From contig NZ_BMFC01000004.1 in NCBI RefSeq assembly GCF_014637725.1, forward strand, positions 186,001 to 250,000: a stretch of DNA of 64,000 bases, given 5' to 3'. Under the pieces are notes generated by a model. It worked only from the letters and a program-made list of their open reading frames with translations. It searched no databases and had not been told where the DNA came from. A program made the position numbers and the translations under genes. Source of the stretch: Marivita lacus (lineage in GTDB: Bacteria > Pseudomonadota > Alphaproteobacteria > Rhodobacterales > Rhodobacteraceae). Numbering within the stretch: the stretch's first letter is position 1; each line of letters begins with the position of its first letter. Positions 54,995 through 63,678 of the stretch are shown here, one piece after another.

Positions 54995-56053
54995 TCAGGG
55001 CAAAAGCGGCTCTGCCACGACCTGAGGCTCGGTGACATGCAGCGTTTCGTGTATGCGCTCGGACGGATCGTCACCCACCCGGCGCGAGCGGCGATAGAGG
55101 AACAGCTTTCCCCAGCCTTTCCAATTGCCCGAGGACGGCGCGTGCACGTTCTGCGCAAAGCGCATGCGCCAGTTTTCGGGCAGCGGCAGACCGGCGCTTT
55201 CGGCCCGGTCGAGCATCCAGACCAGCGGGATATTGGCCAGCGGCCGCGCCTCTTCATGGCCGCGCAATTGCCCGCCGATATCGCCATGCACCCCCTTGAA
55301 CCAGACCTGTTCCACATGCCCGCCCCAGCCCGGCGGGCAGGACCAGAGCACGGGCTCATAGGCCATGCGTCGTTCGTGATAGGCCAGCGCGTGAAAGCCG
55401 TGCCGGATCGAGGGGCCAAGCTGGTCGCTGTGGAATGCGTGTTTGTCATTGGTGAAGCGCCAGATCAGCGGCAGCCGTATGCCCAGCGCCTTGACCGTGT
55501 CCCAGACCCCGACAACCGTGATCTCTGGCGCGTCGTGGCAGTAGGCGCGGACAAAGGCCTGCGCGGTGCAGGCTTCGGATGCATAGCGGTAGAGGCGGTA
55601 GGCTTGGCGGACATTGCGTTCGGTCGCATGTTCGGCCCGTACCAGCCCGATCCTGTCGATCACCCCGGCCAGCGACCGCACCGCATAGGCGCCCCGGGAA
55701 TAGCCGAAGAAAAAGATCCGGTCCCCCGGTCGATAGCGCGAGGCCAGAAAGCCGTAGGCTCGGCAGATCTGGCGGTTGATCCCGCGCCCGACTGCGATGT
55801 CCGACGCGCTGCGCCAGTCCGACCATTGCAGTCCGGATTCGTAATAGACCGACAGATCGCCGCCCACCTCTTGCAGCAGGCGGTAGAGACAGCCTGCATT
55901 GCTTTCGCATCCCGGCTCGAGCGAGGACAGCGTGCCGTCAAGGATGATGACGTGATCGCGGGAGCCGCGCCGGACGGAAACCTGTGACTGGCCCGCAGAA
56001 AACCGTCTGCGGAACCAGCCAAGAATTGTGTCACTCAGCCGCGACGCGCGCAT
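54995..56053 (-). CDS. DUF2235-family alpha/beta hydrolase (Tle1-like phospholipase fold)
   Basis: A 352-residue DUF2235 protein: IILDGTLSSLEPG near the N-terminus, nucleophile elbow FFFGYSRGAYAVRSLAG (G-Y-S-R-G), VVGVWDTVKALG (acid) and VWFKGVHGDIGGQ (His-Gly-Asp). Members include type VI secretion phospholipase effectors (Tle1) but also stand-alone housekeeping hydrolases. No T6SS or immunity gene is present here. The ATG at 56053 overlaps the end of the upstream CoxL-like gene by 23 bases. Confidence 0.83.
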   Translation of the reverse strand: MRASRLSDTILGWFRRRFSAGQSQVSVRRGSRDHVIILDGTLSSLEPGCESNAGCLYRLLQEVGGDLSVYYESGLQWSDWRSASDIAVGRGINRQICRAYGFLASRYRPGDRIFFFGYSRGAYAVRSLAGVIDRIGLVRAEHATERNVRQAYRLYRYASEACTAQAFVRAYCHDAPEITVVGVWDTVKALGIRLPLIWRFTNDKHAFHSDQLGPSIRHGFHALAYHERRMAYEPVLWSCPPGWGGHVEQVWFKGVHGDIGGQLRGHEEARPLANIPLVWMLDRAESAGLPLPENWRMRFAQNVHAPSSGNWKGWGKLFLYRRSRRVGDDPSERIHETLHVTEPQVVAEPLLP

Positions 56054-58328
56054 CCTGCAACATGCCCCAGACCCGTTGCGGTGTGAACGGCATGTCGGCC
56101 TGACGCACGCCGCGTGACCACATGGCGTCCTGAACGGCGTTCGCCACGGCTGCCAGCGCACCGACAGTGCCCGCCTCTCCGCAGCCCTTCATGCCCATCG
56201 GGTTGGTTTTGGACGGCGTCGCTTCCGTGGTGAATCCGATCATGGGAATATCATTGGCGCGCGGCATCGCGTAGTCCATGAACGTTGCCGTGAGCAGTTG
56301 CCCGTCTTCGTCATAGACCACCCGTTCGGTGATCGCCTGCCCCAGACCCTGCGCCACGCCGCCATGCACCTGGCCCTCGGCCAGCATCGGGTTGATGAGA
56401 TTGCCGAAATCGTCCACGACCGTATAGCGGTCGACGATGACATGGCCCGTGTCGGGGTCGATCTCGACCTCGGCCACGTGAGCACCGTTGGGGAAACTGC
56501 GCGCGTCCAGAGTTGCGGTCGCGTCAAAGGTCAGCAGGTCCTCGCGCCCCGCCTCGCGCGCCATCTGCGCCACTTCGAGCATGGTCGGTGTGACGTTCGA
56601 CGTGCCGACGCGGAACTGTTCGTCGTCAAAGCTGATCTCGCTTTCCTCGACGCCCTGCGCGTCGGCAAGGAAGGCTGTGAAGGCGGTGAGGATCTTGTCC
56701 ACCGCCGCCAGCGTCGCGGTGTTCTGGATCGTGACAGACCGCGATCCACCCGTGCCACCGCCGCGCGCGATCAGGTCGCTGTCGCCCTGCACGAAACGGA
56801 TCTTCTCCGCCGGGATGCCCGTCTGGTCCGCCAAGAACTGCGTGAACACGGTCTCGTGCCCCTGCCCGTTGGATTGCGTGCCGACATAGATCGACGCGCC
56901 GCCATCCTCGTCGAAGGTGACCTTGGCGTCCTCGACCGGCGCACCGAGAATGCTTTCGATGTAGTAGCACAGCCCGATGCCCCGCAGCTTGCCCTCTGCT
57001 TCGGACGCAGCACGGCGGGCATCGAACCCGGCACGGTCGGCAAAGCCTTCGGCGCGGGTCAGAACGCGGTCGAAATCGCCAACGTCATAGGTCTCGCCGG
57101 TGGTTGTCTTGTAGGGAAACTGGTGCGGCTTGATGAAATTGATGCGGCGCAGTTCCCACGGATCAAGACCCAGATCGCGCGCGGCGCGGTCCATGACGCG
57201 CTCCAGAAGGTAGATCGCCTCGGGCCGCCCGGCCCCACGGTACGCATCGACCGGCGTGGTGTTGGTATAGACGCCTTCGACCTGCAGCCACGAGGTCTGC
57301 ACGTCATAGGTGCCCATCAGGACCTTGGAGAACAGGTTCGTCTGGATGGCCTGCGCGAAATGCGAATTGTACGCGCCCATATTGGCCACGGTCTGCACCC
57401 GGTAGGCGGTGATGCGGTTGTTCTGGTCAAAGGCCAGTTCAGCCGTGTGGCGCAGGTCGCGGCCCGCATTGTCCGACAGCATCGCCTCGGTGCGGTCCGA
57501 CATCCAGCGCACGGGCTTTCCCAGCATCTTGCAGGCGATGGCGGTCAGGAAATTCTCGGGATGCGGCATCGCCTTCATGCCGAAGCCACCGCCTGTGTCG
57601 GGGTTGGTGACGCGGATATCACCCTCGGCCATGTTGAGCACGCGGGCCATCTGTTTCTTGTGCTCCCAGACACCCTGCGCGTTCAACGCGAAATGCAGGC
57701 GGCCGCCCTCCATCTCGGCGTAGCAGCCGCGCGGCTCCATCGCGTTGACGATGATGCGGTTGTCCTCGACATCCAGACTGACGGTGCGGTGCGCGGTCTT
57801 GAACGCCTGTTCCGTCGCGTCCTCGTCACCCATGCCCCAGTCGAAAGCCACGTTGCCCGGTGCCTTGGAATGCAGTGCTTCACCGCCCGAGGCGAGGCCC
57901 AGATGCACCGGCTTGTCGGTATAATCGAACTCGATCAGCTCTGCGGCATCGCGCGCCGCCTGAAGACTTTCGGCCACGATGAACGCCACCGCTTCGCCGA
58001 CGTAGCGCACGGTATCCGTCGCAAGGATCGGGCGGAACGGTGCGGCCCCCATGGTGCCGTCGCGGTTCGGAACGGTGGTGCCCCAGAGCCCCTCTGTATA
58101 GCCCGCCTCGGCCAGATCGGCGGCCGTCAGGACCAGATGAACACCCGGTGCCTCGCGCGCGCCCGACACATCCAGCGTGTCGATATCGGCATGGGCCACG
58201 TTGGAGCGGAAGACGTAGCCCCGCAGAGCATCCACCGGCGCGATGTCATCGACATAGCGCCCGGTCCCGTTGAGAAAGCGAATATCCTCAACCCGTTTGA
58301 CAGGCTGTGACTTGCCGAATTTTTCCAT
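56031..58328 (-). CDS. Xanthine dehydrogenase/CoxL-family molybdopterin-binding subunit, form II type
   Basis: A 765-residue molybdopterin-binding large subunit: KRVEDIRFLNGTGRYVDDI, GGGFGMKAMPHPENFL, the form II active-site loop AYRGAGR (about 363; form I CO dehydrogenases have AYRCSFR), and the catalytic Glu in GCGEAGT (about 717). It should oxidise an aldehyde or heterocycle and is unlikely to be a true CO dehydrogenase. The FAD (CoxM) and 2Fe-2S (CoxS) partner genes are not next to it, so the subunit is an orphan in this window. Confidence 0.88.
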   Translation of the reverse strand: MEKFGKSQPVKRVEDIRFLNGTGRYVDDIAPVDALRGYVFRSNVAHADIDTLDVSGAREAPGVHLVLTAADLAEAGYTEGLWGTTVPNRDGTMGAAPFRPILATDTVRYVGEAVAFIVAESLQAARDAAELIEFDYTDKPVHLGLASGGEALHSKAPGNVAFDWGMGDEDATEQAFKTAHRTVSLDVEDNRIIVNAMEPRGCYAEMEGGRLHFALNAQGVWEHKKQMARVLNMAEGDIRVTNPDTGGGFGMKAMPHPENFLTAIACKMLGKPVRWMSDRTEAMLSDNAGRDLRHTAELAFDQNNRITAYRVQTVANMGAYNSHFAQAIQTNLFSKVLMGTYDVQTSWLQVEGVYTNTTPVDAYRGAGRPEAIYLLERVMDRAARDLGLDPWELRRINFIKPHQFPYKTTTGETYDVGDFDRVLTRAEGFADRAGFDARRAASEAEGKLRGIGLCYYIESILGAPVEDAKVTFDEDGGASIYVGTQSNGQGHETVFTQFLADQTGIPAEKIRFVQGDSDLIARGGGTGGSRSVTIQNTATLAAVDKILTAFTAFLADAQGVEESEISFDDEQFRVGTSNVTPTMLEVAQMAREAGREDLLTFDATATLDARSFPNGAHVAEVEIDPDTGHVIVDRYTVVDDFGNLINPMLAEGQVHGGVAQGLGQAITERVVYDEDGQLLTATFMDYAMPRANDIPMIGFTTEATPSKTNPMGMKGCGEAGTVGALAAVANAVQDAMWSRGVRQADMPFTPQRVWGMLQDARVAAE

Positions 58329-58406
58329 GTCCGTCCTCGCGCGATTGACCCCGTGGGCTTGAGCGGGACACTAGCCTGCGAGACCGTACTGTCCAGCCTC
58401 TTCGCG

Positions 58407-59552
58407 TCAATCGGACAGGTCGATCATGTGGCGTGTGCCATATCCGTTGAACCCGGTGACCAGCGCGAGACTGTAGGCCCCTGCCCCGGTCAGCAGGATA
58501 TGGTCCTGTTCGGCTGTATCGGCAGGCAAGGCCCATGTGCCGGGCACCCGGTCGAGGCTGTCACAGGTGGGGCCGAAGATGGTGAAGGGCTGTGCCTTTG
58601 CGCTGCGGTTTTGCCCCGAACCATCGAACACGGAATGCTGCGCAGGCACCGGCATGTCGCGCCATTCGCCCAGCGCGCCGTACAGCCCGTCATTGAGGTA
58701 AAGCGAGTCCCCGCTGCGCGCCTTGACCCGCAGCAAAAGCCAGAGCGCATCGGCCACCATCGCCCGCCCCGGTTCACACCAGAGCCGCGGCGTGTGATCG
58801 GGAAACCGCGCGGCGGTGGCGCTGCGGATGGTGTCGAAAATCCGGGCAAGCGGGTTGTCCTGCGTGTCGCTGACCGCCGGAAATCCGCCACCGACATTGA
58901 GCGCAGCAAGACGCACCCCGGCGTTCCGGGCGATGGTCGCACAGGCGGCGATGTAATCCGCCCAGCTGGACGCATCGGTACATTGCGTGCCGGGATGGAA
59001 GGTCAGCGCAGGCGTCAGCCCCCGCGACGCCACCTCTTTCAGAAGCGCAGTTGCGTCCTCGGGTGAGGCGCCGAACTTGCTGCCGAAATCATAGGCACCA
59101 CCGCTGCGGCGCAGGGTCAGGCGCACGGCGATTTCGGTGTCTGGCGGCAGATCGCCCAGTTTGTCGAGCTCTGACACGCGGTCGACGGACCAGGACGCGA
59201 TGCCCAGCGCCTTGGCCTCTGCGATCTCGGTCATGGACCGGATCGGGTTGTGATAGTGCAGCCGCGCGTTCGGACAGACGCGCCGCGCCGCCTGCATCTC
59301 GGCGACCGAGGCGACATCGAACGTGGTGATCCCTGTCTTCGTCAGAATGGACAAAATCTCGGCGGCGGGATTGGCCTTGACCGCGTAGCTGACCGTTCCG
59401 GGAAACCCACGCTGAAAGCCTTGCGCGGTGCGGATCAGCGCATGGGGCCGGAACAGCGCCAGCGGCGCGTCGGGCTGTGTTTCGCGGATCAACGTTGCAA
59501 CACGGGCCTGATCGAACCGCGCATGTTTGATGTCGTCTTCGCCTGCACTCAT
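58407..59552 (-). CDS. Ornithine/lysine/arginine decarboxylase-like PLP enzyme (alanine-racemase fold, type III)
   Basis: A 381-residue eukaryotic-type ornithine decarboxylase homologue: PLP lysine in SYAVKANPAAEIL (K59), VDRVSELDKLG, LTFHPGTQC, LNVGGGFPA, WCEPGRAM and FGPTCDSLDRVP with the active-site Cys-Asp. It most likely makes putrescine (or cadaverine) from the amino acid. A divergent Lrp/AsnC regulator sits 113 bases away with a palindrome between them, suggesting amino-acid-responsive control. Confidence 0.88.
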   Translation of the reverse strand: MSAGEDDIKHARFDQARVATLIRETQPDAPLALFRPHALIRTAQGFQRGFPGTVSYAVKANPAAEILSILTKTGITTFDVASVAEMQAARRVCPNARLHYHNPIRSMTEIAEAKALGIASWSVDRVSELDKLGDLPPDTEIAVRLTLRRSGGAYDFGSKFGASPEDATALLKEVASRGLTPALTFHPGTQCTDASSWADYIAACATIARNAGVRLAALNVGGGFPAVSDTQDNPLARIFDTIRSATAARFPDHTPRLWCEPGRAMVADALWLLLRVKARSGDSLYLNDGLYGALGEWRDMPVPAQHSVFDGSGQNRSAKAQPFTIFGPTCDSLDRVPGTWALPADTAEQDHILLTGAGAYSLALVTGFNGYGTRHMIDLSD

Positions 59553-59630
59553 CGGGGGCCTCGTTCTGCGACGGGTTATGCTCTGGTCCAAGTCTGCGGC
59601 CGGACGCCGTCAGATCCTGTCGGCAGTTCT

Positions 59631-59651
59631 TGCAAAAATGACTCTTTTGCA
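59631..59651. promoter_or_regulatory. Candidate Lrp/AsnC operator between the divergent genes
   Basis: TGCAAAA-ATGACTC-TTTTGCA is a perfect 7-base inverted repeat with a 7-base centre. It ends 14 bases before the start of the Lrp-type regulator and 79 bases upstream of the decarboxylase start, a position suited to autorepression and control of the neighbour. Confidence 0.65.
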
Positions 59652-59665
59652 CTCAAACTGACGGG

Positions 59666-60106
59666 ATGACGCTACAGATCGACGAAACAGATGCCGAATT
59701 GATCGCCCTGCTGCGACGCGATGCGCGCATGCCGGTGGCAGAACTGGCGCGCAAGCTGGGGCTGGCGCGCACAACGGTGCAGGGCCGCATCGACCGGTTG
59801 CTGGAACGCGGCGTGATCGCCGGGTTCACCCTGCGCAGCGGCGATGCGCTGGCGGCACCGATCCGGGCGACGGTGCTGGTGTCGATTGCGCCACGCACCG
59901 GGCCGGGGGTGCTGTCACGGTTGCGGGCGCTGCCCAGCGTGGAAGCGGTGTTCACCGTGTCGGGGAGGGTCGATCTGGTGGTCGAGATCAGCGCGCAGAC
60001 AACACAGGATCTGGACCGCGCGCTGGACGACATTGCCGAAGCGAAAGGCGTTCAGAGCTCCGAGAGTTTCATCCACCTGTCGACCAAGATCGACCGACGG
60101 GGATAG
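59666..60106 (+). CDS. Lrp/AsnC-family transcriptional regulator
   Basis: A 146-residue protein: winged HTH IDETDAELIALLRRDARMPVAELARKLGLARTTVQGRIDRLLERGVIAGF (about 5-55), then a RAM effector domain (VLVSIAPRTGPGVLSRLRALPSVEAVFTVSGRVDLVVEI). These regulators sense amino acids. Divergence from the decarboxylase gene with a shared palindrome makes that gene the likely target. Confidence 0.92.
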   Translation: MTLQIDETDAELIALLRRDARMPVAELARKLGLARTTVQGRIDRLLERGVIAGFTLRSGDALAAPIRATVLVSIAPRTGPGVLSRLRALPSVEAVFTVSGRVDLVVEISAQTTQDLDRALDDIAEAKGVQSSESFIHLSTKIDRRG

Positions 60107-60115
60107 GCGACGCGC

Positions 60116-60715
60116 CTAGTCTTCCTCGGCGGTGCTGTACTTCTGGATCAGCCCCGCCTGCGCGACGAAGAAGGCAAAGGTCACGCCCATTTGTCCGACC
60201 GTGTCCCACAGGACGAAAGCCTGTTCCGACATCAATTGCCAGATCGCAACGTTCAACACCGCCATCCCGAAAAAGAACCCGGTGACGCGGCGCGTCAGCT
60301 TCATCCAGCCGTCATCCTGAAGGGGCATCAGTTCTTCCATCACGTAGCGCAGCCATGATCGGCCGAAGAGCAGCCCGATGCCAAGGATGGCCCCGAAGGC
60401 ACCATAGATCAGTGTCGGCTTCAGCTTGACGAAGCGGTCATCATTGAACCACACGGTCAGCCCGCCCATGACAATCAGAACCACTGCCGTGAACACCTGC
60501 ATGCGCCCGATGGTGCCGGTGAGCCACCAGATCGCTGCCATCGAGGCAAGCAACACGGGCACGAACACTGCCGTCATCGCTACAAAGGCGCTGTAATCCT
60601 GCCCGCCAACGGTGAAAACAGTGTCCTGAAACCAGAAATAGGCTGCAAGAAAGCCCAGCACCGGACCCAGTTCGAGGGTGGATTTCACCCATTGCGGGAT
60701 GTGCCGTTGTGTCAC
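60116..60715 (-). CDS. yciB: Inner membrane-spanning protein YciB (septation protein A family)
   Basis: A 199-residue polytopic protein of the YciB/IspZ family: LELGPVLGFLAAYFWF at the first helix, VFTAVVLIVMGGLTVWFNDDRFVKLKPTLIYGAFGAILG and WMKLTRRVTGFFFGMAVLNVAIW. It has five or so membrane segments and contributes to envelope integrity or division. It starts 3 bases after the EamA gene stop. Confidence 0.9.
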   Translation of the reverse strand: MTQRHIPQWVKSTLELGPVLGFLAAYFWFQDTVFTVGGQDYSAFVAMTAVFVPVLLASMAAIWWLTGTIGRMQVFTAVVLIVMGGLTVWFNDDRFVKLKPTLIYGAFGAILGIGLLFGRSWLRYVMEELMPLQDDGWMKLTRRVTGFFFGMAVLNVAIWQLMSEQAFVLWDTVGQMGVTFAFFVAQAGLIQKYSTAEED

Positions 60716-60718
60716 TGA

Positions 60719-61621
60719 TCAGTCTCCGAATTCCACGATGACAGCCCCTAACGCGATCAGGGCCATGAGCGCAATCCTGCGCGGTCCCACGGTTTCCTTC
60801 AAGAACACCCAGCCGATGATCGCAGCGAACACGGTCGATGTCTCGCGCAACACCGCCGCTTCGCCCACATTGTCGAGGCGCGTGGCCACCATGATGGAGC
60901 CAAAACTGAAAAAAGCCACCAGCCCGCCGATCACACCTCTGACAGCCAGCGGCCCCAGAGCGGGCCTGAGCGCCATGTTGCGATAGCGCCGCGCCGCGAT
61001 GACCGGCATGACAAACCCGTCGATCATGAAGAACCACGCAAGGAAGGTGAACGGGTCGGCCGTCGCGCGGATACCGTAGGCGTCATAGGTGGTGTAAAGC
61101 GCCACGAAGAGCCCCGTGGCAATCGCCAGCATCAGCGCCACCGCAAGCGTGTCGCGTTCGGGCACGAGGTAGATCAGGTTGTAGACCGCAAGCCCGAAGA
61201 TGCCCGACAGCAGCACCGCAAGGCCAAGCCATTGCGTTGGGGAAAACACCTCTCCGAAGATCAGATAGGCACCGATCACCGCGAAAAGCGGCCCCGTGCC
61301 GCGCACCACAGGGTAGACGACCGTATAGGCGCCCTTGGTGTAGGCCTGCGCCTGCAAGAGCTTGTAGAGCAAATGAATCACGAAAGCCCCGAAGAAGATC
61401 AGCCACATATGCGGCTCGGGCCAGGGCACGACGAAAAGCGCAAAGGGTGCGGCCATCAGGCAGTAGCTCGCATCAATCGCGCCGCGCGACATCCAGGGAT
61501 CATGCCGCCCTTTCTGCAAGGCACCAAAGATGGCGTGCAGCAGCGCCGCCAGAAGCGCAAGCCAGAGGGCAAGCTGCTGACCGGCAGCCGTCCCTTCGAT
61601 CGACACAAGCCAGGCGCTCAT
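60719..61621 (-). CDS. EamA/DMT-superfamily transporter
   Basis: A 300-residue protein with ten predicted membrane helices in two EamA repeats (WLALLAALLHAIFGALQKGRHDPWMS ... YPVVRGTGPLFAVIGAYLIFGE; second repeat VIGGLVAFFSFGSIMVATRLDNVGEAAVLRETSTVFAAIIGWVFLKE). The substrate is unknown. It forms a probable operon with yciB. Confidence 0.88.
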   Translation of the reverse strand: MSAWLVSIEGTAAGQQLALWLALLAALLHAIFGALQKGRHDPWMSRGAIDASYCLMAAPFALFVVPWPEPHMWLIFFGAFVIHLLYKLLQAQAYTKGAYTVVYPVVRGTGPLFAVIGAYLIFGEVFSPTQWLGLAVLLSGIFGLAVYNLIYLVPERDTLAVALMLAIATGLFVALYTTYDAYGIRATADPFTFLAWFFMIDGFVMPVIAARRYRNMALRPALGPLAVRGVIGGLVAFFSFGSIMVATRLDNVGEAAVLRETSTVFAAIIGWVFLKETVGPRRIALMALIALGAVIVEFGD

Positions 61622-61680
61622 CTGCGGAACAATGCCTCGCGCCGGATCGTTGGGAGGTGAGACATGTCTGAGGCCACTTT

Positions 61681-62157
61681 ATGGAATTCCTGCTCGACGA
61701 CCTGACCAGCACCTTTTCGGAAGTGCCCGCAGGTGTTGCGTTCCTGCGGATCGTGAGCGCGGTGGTTCTGGCAGCCGTGATCGGTCTGGAACGGGAACGG
61801 CGAAAAAAGCCCGCCGGGTTGCGCACGCATATCCTTGTGTCCGTTGCGGCCTGCCTTTTCGTGATTTTGGGTCAGGAGATTGCCGCGCTGGATTTCGGCG
61901 GTGACGCCAAGCGGGTCGATCCGCTGCGCATGATCGAAGCGGTCACGGCCGGTGTCGCGTTCCTTGCGGCCGGTCTGATCTTTACCTCCAACGGCGAAGT
62001 GCGGAATGTCACCACGGGCACATCGCTCTGGCTGGCGGGTGCGGTGGGTCTGGGCTGTGGTGCGGGTCAGATCGCGCTCGCGGCGATGGCAACCGGGGTT
62101 GTCATGTTCGTGCTGATGCTGTTGCGCCAGTTGGAAAAACTGATGGGCACGCACTAG
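61681..62157 (+). CDS. MgtC/SapB-family membrane protein
   Basis: A 158-residue protein with four or five membrane segments and the MgtC core RIVSAVVLAAVIGLERERRKKPAGLRTHILVSVAACLFVILG plus AVTAGVAFLAAGLIFTSNGEVRNVTTGTSLWLAGAVGLGCGAG. It lacks the C-terminal cytoplasmic domain of Salmonella MgtC. The family is associated with Mg2+ limitation and control of ATP synthase, but the function of this short form is not known. It converges with ftsY, overlapping by 4 bases. Confidence 0.9.
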   Translation: MEFLLDDLTSTFSEVPAGVAFLRIVSAVVLAAVIGLERERRKKPAGLRTHILVSVAACLFVILGQEIAALDFGGDAKRVDPLRMIEAVTAGVAFLAAGLIFTSNGEVRNVTTGTSLWLAGAVGLGCGAGQIALAAMATGVVMFVLMLLRQLEKLMGTH

Positions 62158-63614
62158 TCGGTCACACCGGTGAGCGCCGCCGCGAATTCCTCGGGGTCGA
62201 AAGGCTGCAGATCGTCGATCTGTTCGCCCACACCGATGGCGTGAATGGGCAGGCCGAACTTGTCGGCCAAGGCCACCAGCACGCCACCCTTGGCAGTGCC
62301 GTCGAGTTTCGTCATCACGAGGCCGGTGACATCGGCCAGTTTCTGAAAGGTTTCGACCTGGCTCAGGGCGTTCTGGCCCGTGGTGGCATCAAGGACAAGA
62401 ATGGTGTTGTGCGGCGCGTCGGGGTCTTTCTTGCGGATCACGCGGACGATCTTGGCCAGTTCCTCCATCAGGTCGGCGCGGTTCTGCAACCGACCTGCGG
62501 TGTCGATCATCAAGAGATCCGCACCATCCGACTGTGCCTTGGTCATGGCGTCAAAGGCAAGGCTGGCGGGGTCCGATCCTTCGGGCGCGGTCAGCACCGG
62601 CACACCGGCGCGGTCCCCCCATATTTGAAGCTGTTCCACAGCCGCCGCGCGGAACGTGTCACCGGCGGCGATCACGACGTTCTTGCCCGCGGCGCGAAAC
62701 TGGCTGGCCAGCTTGCCGATGGTCGTCGTCTTGCCCGACCCGTTCACGCCCACCACCAGCACCACCTGCGGCTTGGTCGGATAGAGAGGCAGTGGTCGCG
62801 CGACAGGTTCCATGATGCGGGTCACTTCGGCGGCGAGCAATTGCTTGATCTCGCGCACGCTGAGTTTCTTGCCATAGCGCCCTTCGGCGATGTTGGCGGT
62901 GACCCGCAGCGAGGTATCGACCCCCATATCGGCTTGGATCAACAGCTCTTCGAGCTGTTCCAGCATGGCGTCGTCAAGTTCGCGCCTCAGTTCCGTGGGT
63001 GCCGCTTTCCGTCCCAGAAGGCGATCCAGGAAACCCGGCTTGCCGGCAGTTTCAGGGCGGGCTTCCTCGACAGGTGCCATGCCGCCGCGGGCGATCTCGG
63101 CAACACCGATGTCCTGCACGGCGGCCTGCCCCATCGATTGCACGGGTATTTCGGTCGGCGGGCCCGGCGGGATTTCCGATGGCGGCGACGGGGTCGGGTC
63201 ACTGGGTTGTGGTGCCTCCGACGGTGGCGGTGGCGGGCTCACCGGTGTCGGTTCGGGCGCGGGCATGTCCGGGCCGGGTGTGCTGGGCGGTTCCTGCCCC
63301 GGCACATCGGGTTCCGGCACTTCCTGCGGGCGCTCGGGCTCGGGCAGATCCGGCTGCGGCACCTCGCGCGGCGCGTCCGGGTCGGGCAGATCGGGTTCCG
63401 GCACCTCTTCGGGCGTTTCGGGCGCTGGCACGTCCGGCGGCGGCGAGGCCGGCTCCGGCTCGTTCGGAGGCGTGTCGGGGGGTGGATCGTTCGGCGGGGG
63501 TGCTTCGGGTGTGGGCGTTTCCGCGCCGCCATCCGCGACGATGGCGTCAAGCCCCTCGTCCAGCTTGGACGAGGATTTGAAAAGCTTCGATTTCAGCTTG
63601 CCGAAAAAGGACAT
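62154..63614 (-). CDS. ftsY: Signal recognition particle receptor FtsY
   Basis: A 486-residue SRP GTPase. The C-terminal NG domain (about 195-486) has P-loop VNGSGKTTTIGKLA, DTFRAAAVEQL, DTAGRLQNRADLM, and TKLDGTAKGGVLVAL. It docks SRP-ribosome complexes at the membrane. The N-terminal A region (about 30-165) is a low-complexity Pro/Glu/Asp-rich stretch with repeated PEPDLPxP/PEVP units, unlike the simple acidic A domain of E. coli. ATG 63614 (M-S-F-F-G-K-L) is used; the in-frame extension to 63632 is less likely. Confidence 0.96.
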   Translation of the reverse strand: MSFFGKLKSKLFKSSSKLDEGLDAIVADGGAETPTPEAPPPNDPPPDTPPNEPEPASPPPDVPAPETPEEVPEPDLPDPDAPREVPQPDLPEPERPQEVPEPDVPGQEPPSTPGPDMPAPEPTPVSPPPPPSEAPQPSDPTPSPPSEIPPGPPTEIPVQSMGQAAVQDIGVAEIARGGMAPVEEARPETAGKPGFLDRLLGRKAAPTELRRELDDAMLEQLEELLIQADMGVDTSLRVTANIAEGRYGKKLSVREIKQLLAAEVTRIMEPVARPLPLYPTKPQVVLVVGVNGSGKTTTIGKLASQFRAAGKNVVIAAGDTFRAAAVEQLQIWGDRAGVPVLTAPEGSDPASLAFDAMTKAQSDGADLLMIDTAGRLQNRADLMEELAKIVRVIRKKDPDAPHNTILVLDATTGQNALSQVETFQKLADVTGLVMTKLDGTAKGGVLVALADKFGLPIHAIGVGEQIDDLQPFDPEEFAAALTGVTD

Positions 63615-63678
63615 AGGGGACCGTTCGTTCAAGGGTCGTTCCCTTTCACCTAGTCCTTTCCGGGCAAAGATGGAAGGC

